Below are positions 21,872-34,100 of a DNA stretch of 64,000 nucleotides, piece by piece (within the stretch, counting starts at the first letter, position 1; each line of letters opens with the position of its first letter). A program made the position numbers and the translations under genes. The stretch covers positions 186,001-250,000 of the forward strand of contig NW_020852928.1 of NCBI RefSeq assembly GCF_000972845.2. The letters are read 5' to 3'. The notes beneath the pieces are model-generated. The model was not told the DNA's origin. It was given only the letters and a program-made list of their open reading frames with translations, and ran no database searches. The stretch comes from Larimichthys crocea (lineage: Eukaryota; Chordata; Actinopteri; Sciaenidae).

Positions 21872-24800
21872 CAGTGATCAATTATCTAAAAGGTGTCTGG
21901 GACTTATTAATAATGAAATAATGAAACAGTTACAGTAATTAACACGAGAAAACCATACTGCAACATTTGTACAGCATAATATTGTTTTCTTGCCTAATGA
22001 ATTCATTTGAATTATTTTCATTCGTTAAAAAATGAAATGACAGCAGGATCTATTTATATGTTTACTAAGAAAATAATGAAATGCACCATGGGATATTTCT
22101 GACACTACAGGCTGCGTACAGATGTTTATGTTATGAAGTATATGAATCTTGCAGATTAAACAGAGTGAAATACCTCACCTAGTTTGATTTCACACCCGTA
22201 GAAAAGATTTTTCAATCATGGTGCTGTTCATTTTTCCACTACACTTCTTCTCTCACTGAGAACTCACTGTGGATCAGCTGCAATATCAAATTCATGTGTA
22301 TCAAACTGCAAACTGCAGTGTAATACAATCCCATTCAAAAAGCACCAACAACCATGGCCTTTAAAAATGACCACAGTGCTCTACTTTAGGTGTCAACTAG
22401 TGCTACACACTGACAGATTTGTGCTTTCCTCAAACTGTCTCCTGAGTGCAACCAGGAGGTGGATAAGGCTGATGTGGGGGTGTATGGAGCTCAGTGAACC
22501 CCATGACATGCCATTAGCAGGTTGTAGGGAAAGTTGATGTACTGGCCTGAGGTCTGCCATCCGAGGACATGTTTCATTCAATTATAATTAGACAAAATAA
22601 GATGACTTTGCACTGCTGGCAAGCTGTGTGTATGTGGTAGAAGAAGAAGCCTGGAGGATTCCAGTGAGACTGCTAATGCTTATGATTAACAATAGCCTCA
22701 TGCTAGTTGGCATAAACACACCACGATTCCTCCCTTTCAGATATTACTACTACCAATCGATGCATACTGCCAATCAGTAACGTGGCTATGAGATAAGTGA
22801 ACATTGTCCTGAAAAGAACACAACAAAGACGATTTTTTTTGGAAAACAAAAAAAGCAGAACACACTGTCTGTTCTGGTTGTTAATCAGTCTGCAGAGAAA
22901 GTGTTAGATAGTCCTAGATATCCACAGAGGCTAAATCATGTTAACCAACTGGGCTGTTCAGACAGAACGATCATGATCAAGTCTAGGACCAAAGACCAGA
23001 ACTGTCCAAAACAATGTTTGCAGTTCAGATCCAAAAACATTTGAAGTATGCTCTAACAAAATCCATTCATACCTCTATCATCTATCAGAGAAATGTGCTT
23101 TGTTGAAAGATATTTTCTACACAGATCAGACCTCTAAATAGTTAAGCATGGACTCATCTCTTTTCTTTTTGCGCTGCATAAGATATGAGTTATTTTTTTC
23201 AGATTTTTGTTGCAAGGCACTGGTTTGCACCACTCAATCCAGACAATCCCAGGAACACCAAACTGTATGCCGCACTGTGCAGTGCAATTGTTCAGCTAGT
23301 GTGGCTAGCTTCAGTGGCTTGAAGCTAAAGCTGAACCAGCCAACAGCACAGCTTCTTCTGAGACTCTTATTATTCAACTCTTATTCATTTTGCAAACTGC
23401 TGATCTGAGGCATGAACCTCATAGGCAGCATCATGAATGTCCATCTTTGAAATAATAATCATGAATGAACAGCTCTCTGACAGCCTGAGAAGCACAAACA
23501 CTAAACATAATGAGCTTCACGGTGATGGGATTTATTGTTGGACTGTTGTATTGGATTAGATTGTACACTCGTTCTCAGTATGGTGAGCACTCTCTGTGTA
23601 CGTATGTTAATCTAAGTACATATGCAGTGTTGTTGAAGCATCTATAATAAGCACCCTGGGGACTCCCTCGCAGCACGCTGTGGGACTGATTAGTAAATTG
23701 CCCACCGGCTCTCTTGTCAAACACACATGGAAGCACATGGACAGATGCACATGGTAACACATGCACACACACACACATAGAAGGACATGGGGGTTAGATC
23801 GTGACGTAGCAGGCTGTGTATCAGCCTGATAGCATTTGACTTACAAGGGATTAGCTGAGGTGATTACCATCTGCAGGTCTCGCCTCACTGTCTGTTTGGC
23901 GTGTTTGTTCTGTGTATTTGCTTAAGTAACTGTTAAAGCTTGTTCTTTATTTCATGATAGCAGAGGGAAAAATATTTAATGTCTTAGCTCAAGTGGTGCC
24001 AGATGGGCTAAAGTAACCAGTCAGTTTATTTAACCCTTTCACCAAACAAGAACATCAATATTTATGTTCATTACTGACAATTGACGCTTTCTGTTCATGT
24101 CCATTGTAACTATGGCATGGTTATGTTAAGGAAAGGTTGTGGTTATAGCAAATAGATCATGGTTAAGGCAACTAAAACACCTGGCTATGGTTGGCTAAAA
24201 TTTACTGCTACATTTACTGTTAAAGAAGGCAGATTCCTGCACGAGAGTCAAGTGTGCTATATGCTCTGTGCCTGGCTCCATCATTCTGAGGCACTTTCAT
24301 AGTACATTTTCAAGGACAGAATTTCCAAACTAGAGCATACATCATGTCCTTTAGATGTTATGTCTGCTAAATTTCTGAAGGAGGTTGTTAATGCTGCTGG
24401 TCCCTCTATTGTAAATAGCTCTCCGTCCACTGGCTGTGTTCCAAAGAGTAACTTTGTACGGAGCCCCTAAAGGGACATGGTGAAAGAAAAAAAGGGACAT
24501 GGTGAAAGAAAAAAAAATGGAAGTGTTTCTGGTGCGCACCAGAAACTTTCTCGTGCGCACCAGAAACTTTCTCGTGCGCACCAGAAACTTGCCCACTAAA
24601 AAGTTTCTGGTGCGCATGAGAAAGTTTCAAGTGCGCACGGGAAAGTTTCTGGTGAGCACGAGAAAGTTTCTGGTGCGCACAAGAAAGTTTCTGGTGAGCA
24701 CGAGAAAGTTTCTGGTGCGCACGAGAAACTTTCTAGTGCGCACCAGAAACACTTCCATTTTTTTTTCTTTCACCATGTCCCTTTAGGGGCTCCGTAACTT

Positions 24801-26925
24801 TGGTATTTTTCATCTTGGACCTTATTTTCTCATCTTTATGTGCCAAAGTGACTCATGGGGACAACAGTTTTTGAATTGAGTCCAGTATTGAGGAAGAGTG
24901 TGAAATGGGCTGTAATCTAGTCATTGTAGGAAGTTTTGGACATATATTGAAATGAGTACAAGTCTGTAACCCATTTAGAGCACAGTGGGGTTAAAAAAGA
25001 AAAAAAAAATCCTGAAGGTGACACTAGCAGAAAAATCACAGGGTGGATAAAAATCCAAAGGGTCCAATCACTCAAGCAGCCTTTATGAGATTTGATGTAA
25101 GCAATGTTGATATTCAGCGACTGACAGATCAAAATGGAATGGTTCTTCCTCTGAGAGGTATGAACGTACTATGTGTAATGTGCAGTATATTTCATGTTTA
25201 ACTGCCCTTTAGATTTCGATATTTCTTTTGGATGTGATTTCATGACCTGATGGGTCACAGTAACCAATGAGCTTCATTCTCAGGGGAAAAGTCAGGGGGG
25301 CACCAGAACTAAAAAGGATCATTCTCTGGGGACCATGAACAGGTCATGTCGAGATTGAAATCTTAGGTTTGCCAACTCTCAGACGTGCACTTGATTAACA
25401 CAGCAACTGCTTCAAAATATTCTCCAGGTTTAGAGTGCATCTGCAGTCATAAGGAGAGCAGAGAGAGAGAAGACCAAGAGAGACAAGATATTTGGAAAAA
25501 CTGACAAGTTTGACAAAGCTTTTAGGTAGTCAGCAATGGATCTCGCCAAGGCTGCATCTTTTCTCCACTGCTCTTCTCCCTGTTCACTAACTAGTATAAA
25601 TTGCAAAGTCCATGTAGTAAGGATTAACAGATGAATGTCCCAAGTGCAGGATTTTTCCTCCCGGGTTTCTGTCCTGTGTGATGATGATTTTTTATTTATA
25701 GACTCATTGATTTTCAGTTTGCAGTCACAGGTTTAGGAAAAGATCACAGGTCAGTTTTTAGGGTTAGAGGTGTAGGTTTCCCTTATTGCACCCTGGGCTT
25801 AAAAATGTACGTTAATGCAATAAGTCAGACAATGCTACATGCCATGTAGAAAGTAGAGAGTATCCCCTCAGGAATGACATTCCTTCATCTCTGTCATGAA
25901 CAAAAACATTTCCAATATTTTAATGAAGCACAATATGTGGTTGTTGACAGATGGCCTACCCAGAGTACATCATTTTGTACTAGAGAATTGAAAATGGATT
26001 AGGCTTTTTATAGCCTATTATGATTAAAAATGCCTTGATTGGCCTTGATACATATCATGCAATGCCAGTCTGTCATGGTTCTGTTGGAAACAATGGATTC
26101 CTCCCTCCAGGTTAGCAGTGGGGAGCCTGAAGTGAAAGAGTTCAAGTATCTCAAGGTCTTGTTCACAAGTCAGAGTAAAATGGAGTGTGAGGCTGACTGG
26201 AGGATTGGTGCATCATCAGCAGTATTGCAGACACTGTATCGGACTGTGATGAAGAGGGTGCTGAGCTGAAGGGCAAAGCTTTTAATTCACCAACCCTCCC
26301 CTGTGGTAATACGGTTCTATTCACTATTGACTGAAAGGATGAAGTCGAGAATTCAAGCCGTCAAAATAAGTTTCCTCAATAGAGTGACTGGGCACACCCC
26401 TAGAAATAGGAAATAGGATAAGGAGCTCATCGGACCCTTCCTTTAGGGACACGTCCAACTGGTAGGAGACCCTGTGGTAGACCCATAACACACTGGCCAG
26501 AAAAGAAACCAGAAAACGACCTTACTTTTGCCTGCTGACACTGCGACCTGACCCCAGATAAGAGGCAGACAGCGATGGACTCTATCTCCAAGAGTAGTTG
26601 CTGGTATCATTTGTCTGACCACATGGAAATGATATTGTGAGATAATTACAATGTACAATGTAGGTCATTTATCGATTCTATAATGCCGAGTTGTACAATG
26701 TTGTGCAAGTGTTTTCCTTTCCTCTGTAATACACGCTACAAGGAAGACTTTTGAATCTGTCATATTCTCGTCTTGGTTGTGGTGGTGTATATGTTTGTGT
26801 GTTTGTTGCAGACTCCTTGAGTGATGCACTAAAGGCCATCACTGTGAGTACAGAGCTGATAGAGGAGGAGCTCAAGCCTCATTTGGACACAGTGCTGGCT
26901 GCTCTGCTGGAAAAGAGTAAGTCAT

Positions 26926-27018
<93 letters not shown>

Positions 27019-28307
27019 ACATCCATGCCATGGATTCAGTCTGGTCTGTCATCCCAGATCTGCTCGTCAAACAGTACCTCACACAGCTCAGCTCTAACAT
27101 TGGAGTCACTGAGTTTTCATCATGCTTTGGTTGCAGCTCAGCATTTACACTGTGCAAGTAGGTCTTATTTTTTACTAGACTAAAATATTACCGTGCTCAG
27201 AAAGGCGGCACAGCTCATGGAATCGCTCAGTTCTAAAAGAGAGTTGTGGACGAATGTGCTCAGCAAATGTCAAAGTAACCTGCCAACAACAGCAAGCCCT
27301 GTCCACAGACAGAATGTTACATCATCTACCTGTTAAAGTGATGTCTTTAGCACTCAAACTGTTCTACTTCTATTCAGGACAGCTCTGTTATAGGATGGAA
27401 AACATTATGAAGTGATGAATCTTCAATCGTTGCAGTTCAGTGACTGTCCGGTGGCTTAATTAAGACGCACAAAGGCCCACTCACCCCTGATCCTCACTTG
27501 TGTGATTCACCCTGCACAGCAGTTTCCATAATGAATACAGTCTGAAAGCACCCAAGCAAAATCAAAATGACCAGACATGATGTTCACTTCATTCCTGTTT
27601 GCTCACACGCTTTAACCTTGTACTGGTACAGCCATACAGAAACATTGCTGGTCCAAACTCGGCCGTTCGAATTTTAAAAGAAGCTTTTAATATCTATGTA
27701 ACAAGCTGCATGTCTGGAGGGTGCTACACGTGACCCTGGATTTTGAGAGCAAATGTAATATTACACTTTAAGGGTGGGACAAGCAGGACGTTTTTTTTTT
27801 TTTATGTAACCACTAGAATTAGTCTCAATCAAAGTGTGAGTCACATTTGTTTTGATTCGTGTGTCCACAGAGAAAGATGCTGCTGTTGAGATTGCCAAAA
27901 GTGGGATTCTCCCTACACTGGCTCAGGCCTTACGGGGTAAAAGCAGCCTGAGCTGCCAGGTGGCTCTGGTGGTGGCAGAGATGGCACGTGACGGTAGGAT
28001 GCTGCTGTCATTATTATTATCAGTTGTCATGTTCTTGTAAAATAGAAACCAAGATTTACAACATTACAGCTACAGATGAGAAAATACAACAGGAAAATTA
28101 TTGTTTTGAATATTTTAGATAATTATTACTGCAGTATTATACTGTATGTGTTCGGTAGCCATTAGAGCTCTTCTCCTATCACCACAACTCTTTAATGTCC
28201 ATGTATCTGGTATGTGTTTAATGTAATAGTCAGTTATAATGACTGTCTAAAGTTTGGACATAGCCTCTGTGACGACACCGACAGGTTTCTAAAAAGTCAC
28301 TGTGAAG

Positions 28308-28392
<85 letters not shown>

Positions 28393-31120
28393 AGCTGCAG
28401 TCAGGGAGCCGTGCATTGAGGCAGGCCTGGTGAAGGTTCTGGTTCCCCATCTGAACAGCAATAACCAGGAGATGCTGCTGAATACTGGCAGGGCCATCGG
28501 ACGTATCTGCTTTGACAACTGTGAGTTGTTCTGACAGCACTTGCTCCGTCAGCAGGGTTCACTGATGATGAACAGGATGTTCATGGCGACAGAGCCTGCC
28601 TGTGTCTATATCTGTCTCTCTCCTTGATAACGTTGCTCTCTCTTGCCGACCTCCTGCCAGCATACCAACAGGACCAGTTAGTCCAGAGTGGTGTGATCCC
28701 CAGACTGCTGTGTATAATACGGGAGTATCCAGAGAACGACCCCCTGGTCAACGTCTGCCTGCTGGCCCTCTGTAACCTAGCTGACATGGGTGACTATTTA
28801 ATAATCATGTTTATTATAGTGATTAATTATTAATTAGCTGTGATTTGAATCACATTGTTACGGTATTTAGACACATGCATCACAGGGTTTATCTTTGCTC
28901 ATCTCTGTATGTGTTCTCCATGACTCCATTCTTCTGCGTTTCAGCAGCACTGTTATAAAATATAAAAATATAAAATGTTTAAAGTGAAACCCTGATCAAG
29001 AAGAGAGCAGCAAGCTCACTATTTTACACATGTCTGTCATGGCATTAAATGAGCTGTAGTGTGTCAGGATAACTAGTGACTGTGTTTGCAGACTCTGCGC
29101 GGGAAGCCCTGGCAGAGCAGGATGTGGCAGATGTCCTGACGTTTCAGCTGAAACGGGCACCTGATGCCGAACGCCGACATGTCATCCTGGAAATACTGGG
29201 CTCACTGGGCGAGAGCGGTAAGATCTGTAGGCTGCTTCAGGAAGGAGGCGAGGAAAGGTTTCATCAAGAGTGACTTGATATTTCAGACTGTATGAGCAGC
29301 CATCAGAGATGTTCCCTCATGTGTATACTGAGGTGGCCACTCTTTTCATACAGTATCTCTAGTTGTGAGTAAACTCAGACTCAAACAAAGACAGTCCACA
29401 AAGAAAGGATGATTTGGACGAGCCAGAACAGCCTCAGCCCTCCAAAGAACATGCTGTTATTAACAGATTAAAATTAATGAGGAGGACTGCTTTAAGGAAG
29501 CATTGGCATTCATATGATTTTTGCATCTTGTATTTAACTCAACCACAGGGTATACTTTCATGTTAACAGGGTCTACTGACCCTGAATTCAAAAATGAAGG
29601 GGACTGACCGTGATTCTTCATCACATTTTGACAGAACAACATAAAGGTCAGAAATAATTCACACAAGGACAAAATTACTGTAAAAACAAAGAGCGATATG
29701 TGAGCAACTGGCAGCTAACCACATCTTCTGTTTCTATTATTCTAACAAACATGTGTGCTGTTCCATAAATAAAGTATTTGTAACATTTTCAGCAGCTTAG
29801 TGATGAGATTCATCAACTAAGCTGTTTGACAAATAAAACAGATCTCACACCACTGTGGTTCAGCTGGTTTATATTATAACTGAAGTAGAATTAAATTAAA
29901 TGAAATTAAATCAGAATTTAACAGACAGTAAGTGAAGTGTTTTCATGTATATGTGACACAATACGCTAGTACCATAATTATTACAACAGTGAAAGGCAGT
30001 CACTGGAAAACTGTGAGGCTGCTTGTGTCTGATTAAAACATTAAAGAAGGAGAATAAAAAGAGAACAGGTAATAAAATCATGACTGGAGTTATTGTTGTG
30101 CTTTGCCAAACAGCCCTGAGACTAGTTCAGGAGAACTGACTCATCAATTTGAAATAAAAATCTCGACCAGTGTGGCTTCAGCATGTCTGCTTACGCAAGT
30201 GGAGGATTTTACAAAGAGATGCTAACCATGTACTGGTATAGTGTCAGACATGACAGAAAGCTCAGTGAAAGACAATGTTGGTTGTTAATAATGGTGAAAT
30301 GAATCAAAAGAAGTTCTGTAGTAAAGCTTACCTGGTTGTGCTGTACCAACAGACACACTGAAGCTGCAGTTTGCAGAGTCCGGAGTACCAGAGGCTTTAT
30401 CAGAGATGATCCGGGGTCTGCAGGGAGGCTCTGACCCCCACGACCTCTGCAGCATCAAGATCGCCTCCAACCTCATAGTGTCCCTGCTTTTAGGAGGTGA
30501 GTAACACAACAGCAAGCTGGTGGGACATCTTTGAACATGTTTGTATAACGAGGAGTAATTCTGTGCCAGTGTGGGGATCCATTTGTTTTATTTCTTTCTT
30601 TCTTTCTTTACTCTGCACACTCCATGCTGAGTGTGCTGAATGTGGGGTCTGATCAAGGTTTTCTGTGCATTTTCAGCTCTGATTGGCCAGGTCTCTTGTC
30701 CTCTATCACTGCATTCAGATAGTGTGCACCACAAAGGAGGTGTTGACTAACTGAAGAAGGAGACATAAGAGGAAGTGAACTCAGGGCAGCCATGAAATAA
30801 CAAAGCAGCCCAGCAGTTTACAGTAAAATGACTCCTTTCCGCTTAATTTATAGAGGTAGTGCAACCTTTCTGGGTGGTAGCTTGTCACAGACAGAGGACG
30901 GACCATTGTGTTGAGTCTGAAAGCAGATCATTTTCACCAGTTCACCACTGTTGCTTTGTTTACCTTAATAATATTCACAACAGCAAATCATCCTCATATC
31001 ACAATATATTATTATGCAGGGACGCCGAGGTCAGAGCTGCAGAAGAAAAGTGCTGAAATAAAGTAATAGAAATAAAGTGCTGTTTGTATTTTAATGATCT
31101 TGTTGTTGTTTGTGTGTGTG

Positions 31121-31168
<48 letters not shown>

Positions 31169-34100
31169 TACGTGCGTGCGTGCGTGCGTGTGTGTGTGTG
31201 TCAGATGAGTCTATGCAGAAGTGTTTTGGTGAGGGATCAGGTCTGGTGTATCAGGATGTTCTTTCCTGGCTGCAGAGCTCCAACACTCAGCTGCAGTTGT
31301 CCGGAGCGCTTGCCATCGCCAACTTTGCCAGGAACGGTGAGATACCTGTCAAGAGAGGAACAAGCAACACACCCTGAAACATATACTAGTTGAGATGTTG
31401 TTCTGATGCACATCTCCCCAGTTTGTCCAGTAAGAACAAGTATGAGTATATGAGGAGCTCAATAACACACTCTCTGAGGTGCTTTCTGAATGGTCACTTG
31501 TTTATTGTCAGTGGTTCTAAGAGCTTTGTGTGTGCGGTTACTGTAAGAAGACAATAAACTAAATATTAAGACATTTAACATATGAAATAGTAATTAACAT
31601 AAACAGTACAGTATGAAATAGACAAGTAAGAATAATGTCAAGTAAGATGATGAATTGAATAAACTAAGAGGATGCAGCGTTAAGTAAATAAGCAGGTGTA
31701 ATAACTTCCAACCTCTGAACTTAAGAAGGCTCCTCTGCATATGATACTAGTGCTCTACTATCATCCACAATCAGCAGGACTAGTGGAAAGAGTGAATGGT
31801 ACAATTAAGGCTAAACTTAGGAAAGCCATGGATGAGACAGGAAAAGGATGGGTAACCTGTTTGCCAGCAGTAATGCTGAGGGTCCAAAACGGGACGGAGT
31901 CGACGAGACAATACTTTATTTCACATTATTTAATTCAGAACCAGCATACGAGAAAGGAATTGGAAGCATTAGGCATTTTACCTGGTCTTGGTCTGAATCT
32001 GCCTTGGACATCTGTTTTCCACACACAAACAGATGCACAATTTTTTTTAACGTATTTTGGGAATCCATTACCTCCTGCACCCCCCTGTTGACACATGAGT
32101 CAATCCATGCATCAATACTGCCGCAAATTGAATAATTTTTTATTTGAATATATATATAAATACCTTTTCCTGTGAGGTCACCACACCACATTGCATTCCA
32201 TTTGATTCAGTGTTAAATAATTGATCAAAAATTATGAATATGGTGAGAGCAAAAAACCTGTCTGGCAGTTCTTTAACATTCTTATTGTTTCATACTGTAC
32301 TTTCCAGACAGGAAAATTCTCCACACGGCCCGGCGCCCCAGCGGCTAATAATTGTGTTAGTAATTGTTACACATATCAGTATGCTAATCACTCATTAAAT
32401 GTAAAAATATAGATGTAACAGCAAATGTATTAGTACATTTATGAATCTAATAAAGAAAAATAAGAGCGGGCTGATCGTCTCATCGGACCTCTTTCCCTGC
32501 CTACGGGTGTTGTCCCTGAAACGAGAAAAAAAACAAAACCTTTAAATGTATATACAATTTGCCATCAGTCTTTCTCTCTTAAGCATACATTACATCGGAA
32601 CACTATAACTTCTTTCAGATTTTCTATAGGTTCTCATTGTGCTGTGTAATAAAGACTAAACAGTGTGTCATCCAGTAGGTGTTTCTCCTCTCATGGGCGC
32701 GTAGATTGACTCTTCTACTCGCTGAACTGGACCCTTCTTCGTACTCGTCCTATTCTCGTATCTACCGACACCTGGTCCTTCATCTCATGCCTCCCAAACT
32801 CATCAACTGTGGAGACAGGCTGATAGAACAATTGTTGTTTCGTTAGTGCAGTAGTAATTCATCTCTGTATCAATTCTCTCATACATGGAATGCAACAGCA
32901 TCCACAGGTGACCAGGACAGTAATAGCAATTCCTACAGAAATTATCAGTAGGATGTTTCCCCATCTCCCAAACATATCTTCCATCCATTTTGTGATTGGA
33001 TCTGTGATACCTGAATTGTCTGCCAGCTCATCTGACAGTGAGGTCAGTCCTTCCAGTGCCTTTGTTGTTGTTGTTGGGGATGAAGGTACAGCATAGATTT
33101 CCAAAAATCTTACACACATCTCCTTTTTCAGCCAAAAGCATGTCTAAAGCTAAAGTGTTATCTAATTGTTTGTGGATGCCTCTAAATCCATCACAAGTGT
33201 TATTAATAAAACGTTGCTGGTTGTAATAGATGTAATTTATCCCATCCACATTTTTATTTATTGTAACCCACCAGGCAATAAATGATTCAAAACCTACTGC
33301 CACCTGGTTCCTAGCCTTAAACTCATCTGGGACTCCTCTGAGAACACCAAGTGAATCCAAATAGACTCTAGAATCAAATGAAGCTTATCACGTTTAACTC
33401 TGTGCATGTCTTCTGTTGTTAGTTTAGGAAACTGTGGAGTCATGGGAAGCAAGTATGTAGGCATCATTAAGTGAATCAGAGCGCAGGTACCATACCAGAG
33501 TTTAGGCAACTTAGGTCTTAACCTCTGTCCTCATTCTGCATCCCATTCTTTTGAATGGGTGCCATGGGTGCTCTGCCATCATACCTAAGGTGTAAGTAGC
33601 TGTTTTATTTATCACTTATCTGTAGGTACCGGTGCTCATTTGCAATGTGTCAGTGTGCTAAAAGGTGACAGCCTGTATTAAATATCATTGTTCTTATAAA
33701 CTCCTTTTCCCTCATTAAAAAAGTCCAGAATTAAGAAATATGCAAATATATGACATCCCAAAAGTTTGAAACTCAAACATTCGAGTGTAGGAACAATATG
33801 AAAAATACATTTTTGAGTGGAGGGGGGAAATCGATAGACTTGGCAGGTAAGTGATGCGTGGGTCAAGGCATCTTTGGTTCAGCACCATGGACAGCGGTGA
33901 GAGCGAGAGGAGCATTAAGTGTCCTTAACGCACGAAAACCAAGCTGGAGGCAGGTGAAACCATGCTTGCCTTCAAATATATTCTATTCTGCAGCCCTGAA
34001 GCCAAGAACGCAGTGGATCAGTGGCTCTGGGGAGCTGGGACGAAGCCATCTGTTTTGGCCGCCCGAGGGGCGCCATCCCCGGCTAGGAACAGAGCGAAGG

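Noticed and set aside
24351..24786. FLVRTRK repeat proteins on both strands
   Set aside because: Explained by the palindromic 21-bp array in a MITE; both strands are open for the same reason.
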